This document shows, one piece after another, positions 35,801 through 44,273 of a DNA stretch of 64,000 nucleotides (within the stretch, counting starts at the first letter, position 1; the number at the start of each line of letters is the position of its first letter). The DNA is taken from NCBI GenBank assembly GCA_020832305.1, contig JAFIEV010000087.1, forward strand, positions 27,622-91,621, written 5' to 3'. The notes under the pieces are model-generated. The model ran no database searches and was not told the origin of the DNA. It was given only the letters and a program-made list of their open reading frames with translations. The DNA comes from Cyclobacteriaceae bacterium (GTDB lineage Bacteria; Bacteroidota; Bacteroidia; Cytophagales; Cyclobacteriaceae). A program made the translations under genes and the position numbers.

Positions 35801-36481
35801 CTATATGGCCGCTGCAATCGTAACAATGCTTACAGAAGACGCCCCGGCCTGCAAGAGAGCCAAGGCACAAGCCTCCAACGTCGCGCCTGTTGTTATCACA
35901 TCATCGGCCAGCAGAATCCGTTTCTTCTGAATTGGTTCATTATTTTGCAGCGTAAAGGCTTTTTCTACGTTAGTCCATCGCTCTATCCGGCTTTTTCGTG
36001 TCTGTGAAATATTTATTTTTTCCCTGATCAATACATTGGTATAAATTGGAAGTGACAAAGCTTCGGCCAACCCTTCAGCAAATACCAGGCTTTGATTGAA
36101 TCCTCTTTTTTTTTGTCTGCTTTTGTGAATTGGTACCGGAACTATACCATCCCATTCATTTTGTAAACCCGACTCTATCAACTCAATCCCAAACCATCTT
36201 CCAATGTATGTGCCAATATCTTTATTACCCTTGTATTTAAAATTGTGTAAAAGTGTCTGAACAATGCTGTTTTTATGAAAGCTGAGATAGCAATAGGCAT
36301 GTTGTATCTCAACTTTACCGTAAAATCGTTGTTCAAGGTGGTTGTAATGCCCCTGGTGAAAGTACAACCGTGGCAATTCGACCATGCAGTTAACACAAAT
36401 AAGCTGCTCCCCTTTATTTAAAGGTATATTGCAGGCCGGACAGATACGGGGGAAAAGCAGATGGATGAAATCATGAAACAT
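35801..36481 (-). CDS. ComF family phosphoribosyltransferase-like protein
   Basis: The 226-residue protein starts with a zinc-ribbon region (CPACNIPLNKGEQLICVNCM, residues 14-33). It continues to the ComF domain VPIHKSRQKKRGFNQSLVFA and the phosphoribosyltransferase signature RILLADDVITTGATLEACA near residue 190. ComF proteins are linked to DNA uptake and recycling; the exact reaction is unproven. It converges on recO across 255 bases and lies 25 bases after the TPR gene, probably in one leftward transcript. Confidence 0.9.
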   Translation of the reverse strand: MFHDFIHLLFPRICPACNIPLNKGEQLICVNCMVELPRLYFHQGHYNHLEQRFYGKVEIQHAYCYLSFHKNSIVQTLLHNFKYKGNKDIGTYIGRWFGIELIESGLQNEWDGIVPVPIHKSRQKKRGFNQSLVFAEGLAEALSLPIYTNVLIREKINISQTRKSRIERWTNVEKAFTLQNNEPIQKKRILLADDVITTGATLEACALALLQAGASSVSIVTIAAAI

Positions 36482-36506
36482 TACCAGATCATAAAACTAT
36501 TCATCA

Positions 36507-37613
36507 TTAGTATGGCGAACAGAACTTTCTGTAGTAGCTATATGCCTTTTTTGTTCCCATTTCAAAGGAGCGGGAAAAATCACTACAGGCTTCCTGGTTG
36601 TAACCAAGTGCCTGATATGAATGGCCTCTCATTATGAACAATTCGCCTAATACAATTATGTCGCTGTCGCTTAGCTTTTTATTATTGTGGTCTTCCTGAT
36701 ACTTTTTTATAACCTTGCTGAAGTCAGAAATGGCCCGGTTGTAATTTCTCAGATTATGGAAACACATTCCCCGATACCTCAATCCAAGCTCGTCATTAGG
36801 GTCCATTTGCAAAGCGATACTAAAATCGTCAATAGCTTGTGAATACTCCAACAATTGCATCCTGAGCAACCCTCGGTTTCTATAGGTTGTAAAGTCCTTT
36901 GGATTGAGACCAACCATTGTGTTGTAATCAGATATGGTTTGCTCTACGGCTCCGGCATCTCTGAAAAATTCACTTCGCTTTTTATAAAAATCATAATTCT
37001 TCGGCTCAAGACTTATGGCATTGGCAAAATCTTTGGATACAGAAACGAATCTTTCATCATTTGCTTTAGGTTTGTAGATAGAAGCAGCCAAAGTAGCCCT
37101 GGCCATATAAAGACTGGCGTTGTTTTTAACATAGTAAATTGCCTGATCAAGATCATCGATAGCTCCCTGATAATCGCGCTGTTTGTATTTCCATTCAGAT
37201 CTGATCTGCAATGCTTCACTGTTATCAGGCGCAGCTTCGATGGTGGAATTTAAAAAGTCAAACGCTTTACTTACATCATCAAGTTTGAAATAGGCCCTCG
37301 ATGCCATCAGGAAATATTTACTGTAAAAGGCATTTTTTTCTTTTTCTATTTTAAAGGCGCTTTCAAGATCCACAACGGTCTCCCTGTACCTTTCCAGATT
37401 GTAAAATGCTTCGGCCCTTAAAAGATATGCATTTCCATACGAAGGATCTATTTCAATAGATCGATTCAGATATTCTATAGCGCCGTTATGATCACCTTTT
37501 TCAAGCCTGAAACTCGCAAATTTGAAATATTCCCGAGGCGACATCTCAGCACTTATTTGTCCATGACAAATCCATATCGGCACTACCCATAAAATTATTA
37601 CCCTCAAAGACAT
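36507..37613 (-). CDS. Secreted tetratricopeptide-repeat protein
   Basis: The 368-residue protein opens with a short hydrophobic signal (LRVIILWVVPIWICHGQ) and then contains about eight TPR units. Examples are EKGDHNGAIEYLNRSIEIDP, RDYQGAIDDLDQAIYYV, LEYSQAIDDFSIALQMDPND and RNYNRAISDFSKVIKKY. It should serve as a protein-binding scaffold in the periplasm or at the outer membrane. Length is modest for this class. It lies just upstream of the comF gene and in opposite direction to the L31 gene. Confidence 0.85.
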   Translation of the reverse strand: MSLRVIILWVVPIWICHGQISAEMSPREYFKFASFRLEKGDHNGAIEYLNRSIEIDPSYGNAYLLRAEAFYNLERYRETVVDLESAFKIEKEKNAFYSKYFLMASRAYFKLDDVSKAFDFLNSTIEAAPDNSEALQIRSEWKYKQRDYQGAIDDLDQAIYYVKNNASLYMARATLAASIYKPKANDERFVSVSKDFANAISLEPKNYDFYKKRSEFFRDAGAVEQTISDYNTMVGLNPKDFTTYRNRGLLRMQLLEYSQAIDDFSIALQMDPNDELGLRYRGMCFHNLRNYNRAISDFSKVIKKYQEDHNNKKLSDSDIIVLGELFIMRGHSYQALGYNQEACSDFSRSFEMGTKKAYSYYRKFCSPY

Positions 37614-37736
37614 TAGATTATTTCAATAAAGTTTTGGACTGTAAATATATTGAATAGGATTATTCGATCAAAACAATTATTGCAATATAGTTTTACTTTT
37701 TTTATCAGGGACTTACGTCAATCAAAATAAAAACTT

Positions 37737-37767
37737 TTGCATTGTTCCTTGAATTGTGCTATGTTTG
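37737..37767 (+). promoter_or_regulatory. Promoter of rpmE2
   Basis: TTG at 37737-37739 is followed after 20 bases by TATGTTTG at 37760-37767, a very good match to the Bacteroidetes TTG-N17-23-TAnnTTTG promoter. Transcription would start near 37774, leaving a leader of about 112 bases. Confidence 0.65.
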
Positions 37768-37886
37768 CAATCCTTTTTGCAAAAGGCAGGTTTTTGGCCA
37801 TATTATGCATTATTAATTAAATCCTGCATGCTGCAATTCAATAATAGAAACGAAATAGTTTGTAAAAGATTATAAATTTTAACCAG

Positions 37887-38129
37887 ATGAAAAAAGACAT
37901 TCATCCAAAATATCATCCGGTAGTGTTTTACGACACTTCGAGTGATTACAAGTTTATGACTAAATCCACCATGACTTCAAAAGAGACCATTACCTGGGAA
38001 GATGGAAAGGATTATCCTTTAATCAAAGTGGAAGTTAGTTCTGCATCGCATCCTTTTTATACAGGCAAGAAATTATTTGTCGATACCGCAGGACGTGTTG
38101 AGAAATTCAACAAAAGGTATAAGAAATAA
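37887..38129 (+). CDS. rpmE2: 50S ribosomal protein L31 type B
   Basis: This 80-residue protein begins [19 protein letters not shown] and carries the L31 core [27 protein letters not shown] and [16 protein letters not shown]. It lacks the cysteines of the zinc-binding form, so it is the type B paralogue that replaces the zinc form under zinc limitation in some bacteria. Whether a second L31 gene exists lies outside the window. It has its own promoter, a long leader and a strong terminator. Confidence 0.96.
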   Translation: MKKDIHPKYHPVVFYDTSSDYKFMTKSTMTSKETITWEDGKDYPLIKVEVSSASHPFYTGKKLFVDTAGRVEKFNKRYKK

Positions 38130-38156
38130 TTTTCTGCTAAAATTTTAGGAGTCAAA

Positions 38157-38198
38157 AACCCAGGCACTTGGTATTAATACCAAGTGCCTGGGTTTTGT
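38157..38198 (+). terminator. Strong terminator after rpmE2
   Basis: A perfect 19-bp inverted repeat (38157-38175 against 38176-38194, AACCCAGGCACTTGGTATT) with the centre TTAA acting as loop is followed by TTTT. It lies 28 bases beyond the L31 stop. Confidence 0.9.
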
Positions 38199-38241
38199 TG
38201 TTTACAATTTTTGAGACTACTTAATTATTTGATTTTTCAGG

Positions 38242-38270
38242 TTGTTTTTAAACATAGTTTTTTATTTTTG
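38242..38270 (+). promoter_or_regulatory. Promoter of the GlmU-like gene
   Basis: TTG at 38242-38244 and TATTTTTG at 38263-38270 are 18 bases apart, matching the Bacteroidetes promoter. It lies between the rpmE2 terminator and the ATG at 38342, leaving a leader of about 65 bases. Confidence 0.6.
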
Positions 38271-38341
38271 TGTCTTTATGTCTGCTAAATCCCTTATAAA
38301 AAAAGGCAGATGTTTTTTTACAACCAGATAACCTTATACAT

Positions 38342-39550
38342 ATGAACATTTCCTTAGTGGATCTGCCCTTGCACAGGACAGATCTAATGCCACTGACTTA
38401 TACAAGGCCGGTTTCGGAGCTTCGGGTTGGTATTCTTACGCTTACGGAGAAATGGAAATTTTACGGAGCAGAAGAAATTTCATGGATTACTGAACCTTAT
38501 TTAAGGAAAAAGTTTCCTTTAAAAAGCAGTAATGAAACAATTGTAATCAACGGCGCCCTATGTCCATCCATTTTACTTGTTAAAGCCATTCAACAGCTTA
38601 AAGCGGGGCAGGCATTGTATTCCGGTGGTAACTTTCTTGCAGCATTCACCGACACAGCCGCCGGTATTGAACTCAGTGAAAAGGGCCATTTACCCCATGG
38701 CCATAATACTATGATTTTTAATGGTGATGTTACCTTAATAGGGCATCATTGGGATATTTTTAATAAAAATGCAGAGCAAATTCAGGCTGATTTCAATTTG
38801 ATCACGAAAGGCAGAAAATCTCAGCCTATTGAAGATCCGCATACAATAGCTTATCGCCAGGAAAATATATTTTTAGAAGAGGGCGCCACAGTAAAGGCAG
38901 CCATCCTCAATGCTGAAACCGGCCCCATTTATCTCGGTAAGCATTCAGAGGTTGGAGAAGGGGCCGTAATCAGGGGATCTTTTTCTCTTGGCGAACATGC
39001 GGTAGTAAGCATCGGTGCAAAAATGCGGGGCGACATAAGTGCAGGACCATATGCCAAAATTGGAGGTGAGGTAGGTAATTCAGTAATTTTTGGTTACAGT
39101 AATAAGGCCCATGACGGATATATGGGCAATACTGTTGTGGGGGAATGGTGCAATTTCGGAGCTGATACCAATACCTCCAACCTTAAAAACACTTATGATG
39201 AAATAAAGCTCTGGAGCTATACCTCTGGCAAGTTTGTTAAATCAGGACAGCAATTTCTTGGCTTGGTTATGGCAGATCATTCAAAATGTGGTATAAATAC
39301 CATGTTTAATAGCGGAACAGTTGTTGGGGTAAGTACGCAGGTATTAGGTGAAGGATATCATCGCAACGTTATACCTTCATTTACATGGGCCAGTAGTAAA
39401 AGTTTTACCACAGTGTCTCCAAAGCAGTGTTTTGACATTGCAGAGAGGGTGTTTGCCCGAAGAAAGAAAACTTTTTCTGAAATTGATCGGGATATACTTC
39501 TCAAAGTTTTTGAACTGACTCAGTCACAAAGGACCTGGGAGAAAGCATAA
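38342..39550 (+). CDS. GlmU-like sugar nucleotidyltransferase with left-handed beta-helix
   Basis: The 402-residue protein has an N-terminal region that resembles a nucleotidyltransferase (MPLTYTRPVSELRVGILTLTEKW). A left-handed beta-helix of hexapeptide repeats follows in the second half (VGEGAVIRGSFSLGEHAVVS, IGGEVGNSVIFGYSNKAHDG, GINTMFNSGTVVGVSTQVLG). It belongs to the Bacteroidetes family often called GlmU-like or putative sugar nucleotidyl transferase. The N-terminal pyrophosphorylase motif LxxGxGTRM of GlmU is not seen, so activity must differ. Likely role: building a nucleotide sugar for envelope synthesis. Confidence 0.75.
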   Translation: MNISLVDLPLHRTDLMPLTYTRPVSELRVGILTLTEKWKFYGAEEISWITEPYLRKKFPLKSSNETIVINGALCPSILLVKAIQQLKAGQALYSGGNFLAAFTDTAAGIELSEKGHLPHGHNTMIFNGDVTLIGHHWDIFNKNAEQIQADFNLITKGRKSQPIEDPHTIAYRQENIFLEEGATVKAAILNAETGPIYLGKHSEVGEGAVIRGSFSLGEHAVVSIGAKMRGDISAGPYAKIGGEVGNSVIFGYSNKAHDGYMGNTVVGEWCNFGADTNTSNLKNTYDEIKLWSYTSGKFVKSGQQFLGLVMADHSKCGINTMFNSGTVVGVSTQVLGEGYHRNVIPSFTWASSKSFTTVSPKQCFDIAERVFARRKKTFSEIDRDILLKVFELTQSQRTWEKA

Positions 39551-39646
39551 AATTTGATGTAAATTGTTTTTTACTTCAATTTTTCCCATCTCCGTATGAA
39601 TTGTATAATATTGCGTCCAGAAAGTTTATAATAACTGGTTCAGCTC

Positions 39647-40777
39647 ATGCTATTTTCTCAGATTCCCGGGATGCAGGATGTAAAAGAAATACTGGCGCGT
39701 TCGGTAAGAAACGACCATGTTGCGCATGCGCAAATGTTTCTCGGACATGAAGGTGGACCAGGTTTAGCCCTGGCACTTGCTTTTGCTTCAATGCTCACCT
39801 GTGATCATCCTACAGAAACAGATGCTTGCGGACTGTGTTCTTCCTGCCATAAAAACAAAAAGTTTATTCATCCCGATGTTCATTTTATTTTTCCGGTTGT
39901 CTCTCTGGGCAAAGAAAGTGGAAAAGAAGCGGTAAGCCAGGCTTTTCTGACTGAATGGAGAAGTTTTCTGGCAGAATACCCATATGGTAATGAAGAAGAT
40001 TGGGTTTACTTTTTTGGAGGAAGCAATAAACAGCTAAATATCAGTAAAGAAGAAGCAAGAAACATAATCAAATCGCTTTCCTACAGTTCTTTGGAAGGTA
40101 AATATAAAATCATGATCATCTGGCTGCCGGAATACATGCATCCCAATGCCGCCAATGCACTATTGAAAATACTTGAAGAGCCCCCAAAGAACACGATATT
40201 TCTTCTGATTGCCAATGATGAAGAAAAGCTTTTGAGCACCATTACATCCCGAACACAGATTTTCAGGCTTCCTCCGTTGCCGGATGACGAAATCGTCAGA
40301 CTGCTTTCCTTGCAAAATAATGTCGATACATACAAGGCTCAGCAAATCGCTTATGTGGCCAGGGGGAATCTTCGCGAGGCACTGCGTTTAATTGATGAGG
40401 TGGAAGAAGATCAACTCGAATGGGTACAGAAATGGATGAGGGCATGTTTCAGTGCAAAAGCCGAAATGCTTTTACCCCTTATGGAAGAATTTTCAAAATC
40501 GGGAAAAGCAGCCAGAAAAAGCTTGTTGCATTATACGCTTGATATTCTCCGTGAGAGCCTGCTGGTGCTGTGTGGCCGTCAAACCCTTACCCGACTTACC
40601 CAAAGTGAGTTGGAATTTGTGGTAAATTTCAGTAAATCAGTCGATTTTGATAAAATTGAATCAATGGCAAAGATACTGGAAGATGCTATTTATCATCTGG
40701 AGCGCAATGCAAGCGACAAGATCACTTTTCTGGATATTTCTTTTTTGATTTCAAGATGTTTTATAAGAACGAGATAA
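39647..40777 (+). CDS. holB: DNA polymerase III subunit delta prime
   Basis: The 376-residue protein is a clamp-loader AAA+ subunit without a functional P-loop. It has QIPGMQDVKEILARSVRN, HAQMFLGHEGGPGLALALAF, a zinc-binding set CGLCSSCHKNKKF, the helix PNAANALLKILEEPPKNTIFLLI with STITSRTQIFRLPPL, and a helical C-terminus. The loop GHEGGPGLAL in place of GxxGxGKT fits delta prime rather than the ATPase subunits. hemC starts 10 bases after its stop. Confidence 0.88.
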   Translation: MLFSQIPGMQDVKEILARSVRNDHVAHAQMFLGHEGGPGLALALAFASMLTCDHPTETDACGLCSSCHKNKKFIHPDVHFIFPVVSLGKESGKEAVSQAFLTEWRSFLAEYPYGNEEDWVYFFGGSNKQLNISKEEARNIIKSLSYSSLEGKYKIMIIWLPEYMHPNAANALLKILEEPPKNTIFLLIANDEEKLLSTITSRTQIFRLPPLPDDEIVRLLSLQNNVDTYKAQQIAYVARGNLREALRLIDEVEEDQLEWVQKWMRACFSAKAEMLLPLMEEFSKSGKAARKSLLHYTLDILRESLLVLCGRQTLTRLTQSELEFVVNFSKSVDFDKIESMAKILEDAIYHLERNASDKITFLDISFLISRCFIRTR

Positions 40778-40787
40778 CAGCATAGTT

Positions 40788-41732
40788 GTGAGCGATATAA
40801 TTCGAATAGGGACACGCAAAAGTAAGCTCGCCATGTGGCAGGCTTCATTTGTTGCTGATAAACTGGAAGGTGCAGGCTTAAACACCGAAATTGTTCCAAT
40901 TGATACCCGGGGTGACCAGGTTCTGGATGTCTCTATTGCCAAAATCGGAAGTAAAGGGGTTTTTACAGAAGAGCTCGAAATACTGCTGGAGCAAGGACAT
41001 ATAGATATTGCAGTACACAGTGCCAAAGACATGCAATCTGAATTGCCAAAAGGCTTTGAAATTATTGCTTTTACCGAAAGAGAAATCGTAAATGATGTAT
41101 TGTTGAGCAACAACAACGAGTTACGTCTGACAGACGAAAACCTCAATTGGATTATCGGTACATCGAGTACACGGCGCAAGGCTATACTGAAACATTATTT
41201 CCCACATGTAAAAACAGTGGATGTCAGAGGAAATCTTCAAACCAGAATTGCAAAGATGGAAAGCGGACTATGTGATGCTTTATTGCTTGCTTATGCCGGT
41301 GTGCATCGAATGGGATATGATAATCTCATTGTGGAAAAGCTCGATATTAATACTTTTACGCCTCCTACCGGGCAGGGAAGCATAGCTGTAGAATCTTCAG
41401 TGCTCATGCCTTCCAAAAAGAGAAAAGTAATAAGAGAATGTGTGAATCATCCGGCAACGGAATGGCTGTTATTGGCAGAACGGTCTTATTTAAAAAAATT
41501 GAAAGGAGGTTGCAGCATACCGGCTTTTGCCCTGGCGCAATGGATCGATGCTCATGATATCGTTCTCATAGCCGGATTATACAGTCTGGATGGGCAGAAA
41601 AAGATTGCAAAGAAAATCAGATTTTCGCACCAACAAGCAGAAAAAGCAGGTCTAACCCTCGGAGAGCAGGTTTTGCAGGAAGACGGAGACTTGATGCTGA
41701 AAGAAATCAGGGAACAATTAGATACAAAATAA
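40788..41732 (+). CDS. hemC: Hydroxymethylbilane synthase
   Basis: The 314-residue protein makes hydroxymethylbilane from four porphobilinogens in haem synthesis. Landmarks are IRIGTRKSKLAMWQ, DTRGDQVLD, IDIAVHSAKDMQSELP, IIGTSSTRRKAI, VDVRGNLQTRI, FTPPTGQGSIAVES and LKKLKGGCSIPAFALA, whose Cys holds the dipyrromethane cofactor. Translation starts at a GTG (40788). The only other haem gene in sight is this one, so it is not in a haem operon. It is followed closely by the cyclophilin gene. Confidence 0.95.
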   Translation: MSDIIRIGTRKSKLAMWQASFVADKLEGAGLNTEIVPIDTRGDQVLDVSIAKIGSKGVFTEELEILLEQGHIDIAVHSAKDMQSELPKGFEIIAFTEREIVNDVLLSNNNELRLTDENLNWIIGTSSTRRKAILKHYFPHVKTVDVRGNLQTRIAKMESGLCDALLLAYAGVHRMGYDNLIVEKLDINTFTPPTGQGSIAVESSVLMPSKKRKVIRECVNHPATEWLLLAERSYLKKLKGGCSIPAFALAQWIDAHDIVLIAGLYSLDGQKKIAKKIRFSHQQAEKAGLTLGEQVLQEDGDLMLKEIREQLDTK

Positions 41733-41758
41733 TATTCTAAAATAAAATTGAGACCAAT

Positions 41759-42595
41759 ATGCACTTCATTTTGAGAATTTTTCTGTTTACAGCGGGCATT
41801 GCCATACTGGGCGCCTGCGCTGAAAAAGATTATGTGATCACCTTAAGTACCGAAATGGGAGATATGAAAGTCGTATTATACGATGAAACTCCCTTGCACA
41901 AGGAGAACTTCATCAAACTGGCAAAATCGGGGAAATACGATGGAACGATTTTCCACCGTGTGATTCAGAATTTTATGGTTCAGGGAGGAGATGTAAATGC
42001 AGTGCCAGGCCGGGAATCAAGTATTGAATACACCATCCCTGCTGAATTCAATCCTTCACTTTTTCATCACAAGGGCGCTCTTGCAGCTGCCAGAATGGGG
42101 GATAATGTAAATCCGGAGAAGGCATCCAGCGGATGTCAGTTTTATATTGTACAGGGTACGGTGATGAGCCGGGAACAATTAACCCTTGACATGGCAAAGG
42201 TAAACCAGCGTCTTAATGACCTGTTGATAAATTATGAGGAATATGCACCTTATCGAGATACAATTACCATGGCCTACCACAGTGGAGATAATGCCAATTA
42301 TATGGCTTCCATAATAAAAATGGTTCCCATACTGGAGGAAGTATATAATGAAAAATTTGTCAGAGAAATGCCCGAAGATCGCTTAGAAAAATATACAAGT
42401 ATTGGTGGAGCACCTCATCTCGATGATGCCTATACGGTCTTTGGAAAGGTTATTGAAGGCTTTGATGTTATAGATAAAATAGCTGCCATTGAAACCGGTA
42501 TGGCTGACAAACCTGTTGAAGATATTCAAATGAAGGTAAAGCTTCAGACAATAAGCAAAAAGGAATGGCTTTCTAAATACGGTTCTTCAAATTAG
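41759..42595 (+). CDS. Cyclophilin-type peptidyl-prolyl isomerase, lipoprotein
   Basis: The 278-residue protein has a lipoprotein signal (LFTAGIAILGACAEKDY; Cys near residue 20). A cyclophilin domain follows: LHKENFIKLAKSGKYDGTIF, FHRVIQNFMVQGGDVNAVPG, HHKGALAAARMGDNVNPEKA and SSGCQFYIVQG, resuming at AYTVFGKVIEGFDVIDKIA. Between the two halves lies a helical insert of about 75 residues (about 140-215, near MAKVNQRLNDLLINYEEY). It should catalyse proline isomerisation during protein folding at the periplasmic face of a membrane. Confidence 0.92.
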   Translation: MHFILRIFLFTAGIAILGACAEKDYVITLSTEMGDMKVVLYDETPLHKENFIKLAKSGKYDGTIFHRVIQNFMVQGGDVNAVPGRESSIEYTIPAEFNPSLFHHKGALAAARMGDNVNPEKASSGCQFYIVQGTVMSREQLTLDMAKVNQRLNDLLINYEEYAPYRDTITMAYHSGDNANYMASIIKMVPILEEVYNEKFVREMPEDRLEKYTSIGGAPHLDDAYTVFGKVIEGFDVIDKIAAIETGMADKPVEDIQMKVKLQTISKKEWLSKYGSSN

Positions 42596-42601
42596 ACGAA
42601 A

Positions 42602-43537
42602 TTGTCACAGTACCAATTTGACCCCGCCAAAAGAATTTATGGGGTATTACTGGCATGTGTTACCGCATTGTTCTGGGGCTTTCTCGCTATTGCACTTAAG
42701 GTCGTTGTTGCCGAAATACATCCGGTTACCATTGTATGGTTCAGAATGTTTCTGGCTTTTTCTTCCTTGTTTATTTATTTTATAATATTTAAACCTTCGG
42801 CACTGCGATTGTTTCTGCGTCCTCCTTTGTATTTACTTGTGGCAGGAGCAGGCCTTTCACTCAATTTTTTAGGTTTTAACCATGGTATAGCGCTAACTAC
42901 GCCTGGAATAGCGCAGATTTTTATACAACTTGGTCCTATCTTACTGGCCCTGGCCGGTATTGCTTTATTTGGTGAGAAACTTTCCCTCAGGCAATTTCTA
43001 GGATTTGTCACGGCGGCTGCAGGCTTTTCCTTGTTTTACCAAACCCAATTGAGCGGCTTTAAAGCGGGAGAGGAGGTGTACATAAAAGGAGTAATCTGGC
43101 TGGTTATTGCAGCGTTGGCATGGCTTCTTTTTGCCATTATGCAAAAACCCTTGTTAAAAAAACATCAGGCGCAGGAACTCAACCTGGTAATCTATGCAAT
43201 GGCCACAATTCTGTATACTCCTTTTGCTGATTACAGCTCTTTTGCCAGCTTTAATTTAAATACCTGGCTATTACTATTGTTTTTGGGGATCAATACTTTA
43301 GTGGCCTATGGTTGTCTTGTTGAATCCTTTAAATATATTGAAGCTAATAAAGTAAGCATCATTATTACACTAAATCCTGTGATTACCTTTATAGCGATGG
43401 CTGCTTTTGAATACTACCATGTAACCTGGATTGATCCTGAAATTTTTTCTCCACTGACTTTTTTAGGCGCTGCACTGGTCTTGGGGGGTGCTATAATGGT
43501 TGTTCTGCCCAAAAAAGGTTTAAAGAAGCATTTGTGA
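42602..43537 (+). CDS. EamA/DMT family transporter
   Basis: The 311-residue protein has about ten membrane spans in two EamA repeats, beginning YGVLLACVTALFWGFLAIALKVV. The second repeat starts near WLVIAALAWLLFAIMQKPLL and ends VLGGAIMVVLPKK. The proposed start is a TTG at 42602, as no ATG gives a full first span. Solute unknown. It is not closely similar to the other EamA gene at 26 kb. It follows the cyclophilin gene by 6 bases. Confidence 0.82.
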   Translation: MSQYQFDPAKRIYGVLLACVTALFWGFLAIALKVVVAEIHPVTIVWFRMFLAFSSLFIYFIIFKPSALRLFLRPPLYLLVAGAGLSLNFLGFNHGIALTTPGIAQIFIQLGPILLALAGIALFGEKLSLRQFLGFVTAAAGFSLFYQTQLSGFKAGEEVYIKGVIWLVIAALAWLLFAIMQKPLLKKHQAQELNLVIYAMATILYTPFADYSSFASFNLNTWLLLLFLGINTLVAYGCLVESFKYIEANKVSIIITLNPVITFIAMAAFEYYHVTWIDPEIFSPLTFLGAALVLGGAIMVVLPKKGLKKHL

Positions 43538-43652
43538 TCCGTTATCAATCCGCTCCTGATTACAGGCATGTGAATGGATAAAATGAACATTGCACCTTAC
43601 CATTGTAAACATATCAATGTAGATTGCTCCTGATACATTTCAAAAGCAGCTA

Positions 43653-44177
43653 TCAGAGCCGGTATAAAATACCGAAACTGACTACGGCCTGTTCAACTCT
43701 TTGAATGGCTGTGTATTTCACTTCCATAAAACCGTCTATATTCCCTGCAATTTTAAAAAGCCCGCCAAGTCCGAGGTTAATGCCGATCTCACTGCCGTTA
43801 ATTTGTGAATTAAGCCTTCGGTTTTCCCGGCTCCAGGCTGTTACGTTGATGCCAGCGATAGGATAGAGAAACATAATATTTTCCAAATTGAGCAGATAGT
43901 GCACATCCAGGTTAAATGAGGTCCATCTTTCGGTAATATTTCCTGTACTTTGCGGAAAGAAAAGATGTGCTTTCGGAGACAGGGCCCATCGATCGTTCAA
44001 TTTAAAATCGGCCCTGAGGTCCAGGCCAAGCCGCTCAATCCGGTTTCCATAACTAAATCCTCCTCCTAACCCGGTCTGCGCTTTCAGGTCACTGGCTATA
44101 AACAGAGAAGTTGCGCTAAATAACAGAGCCAATACAACCTTCTGCATACGATGCAATTTCGTTTTAATTTCGAGCAT
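43653..44177 (-). CDS. Outer-membrane beta-barrel protein (about 174 aa)
   Basis: A signal peptide (VVLALLFSATSLFIASDLKAQ) precedes barrel strands such as GLGGGFSYGNRIERLGLDLRA, WALSPKAHLFFPQ, SFNLDVHYLLNL and GINLGLGGLFKIAG. It ends VSFGILYRL. The frame opens upstream at 44225, but a promoter box at 44196-44203 lies inside it, so the true start is 44177 (MLEIKTKLHRMQKVV) or 44147 (MQKVVLALLF). Function unknown. A palindrome that could be an operator lies just upstream. Confidence 0.75.
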   Translation of the reverse strand: MLEIKTKLHRMQKVVLALLFSATSLFIASDLKAQTGLGGGFSYGNRIERLGLDLRADFKLNDRWALSPKAHLFFPQSTGNITERWTSFNLDVHYLLNLENIMFLYPIAGINVTAWSRENRRLNSQINGSEIGINLGLGGLFKIAGNIDGFMEVKYTAIQRVEQAVVSFGILYRL

Positions 44178-44195
44178 ATTTTGACATTTATACTG

Positions 44196-44203
44196 CAAAT
44201 TTA
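44196..44203 (-). promoter_or_regulatory. Candidate -7 box for the barrel gene at 43.6 kb
   Basis: Read leftward the bases are TAAATTTG, an exact TAnnTTTG match. Transcription would begin near 44189, which rules out the longest start and supports 44177 or 44147. No good TTG is seen upstream. Confidence 0.5.
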
Positions 44204-44210
44204 CAATAAT

Positions 44211-44226
44211 TATGCCATTTGGCATA
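44211..44226. promoter_or_regulatory. Palindrome upstream of the barrel promoter
   Basis: TATGCCATTTGGCATA is an inverted repeat of 7 bp around a 2-base centre, positioned just upstream of the leftward -7 box and before the divergent glycerophosphodiesterase gene. It could bind a dimeric repressor. Confidence 0.4.
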
Positions 44227-44273
44227 TAACTGCGGCCTTGGGAGGAAAGTAAAAAAATAGTACAGAATCAGTA

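Noticed and set aside
38157..38198. Long perfect inverted repeat, considered as a transposon end
   Set aside because: It is followed by a T-run just after the L31 stop and reads as a terminator; no transposase or second end is near.
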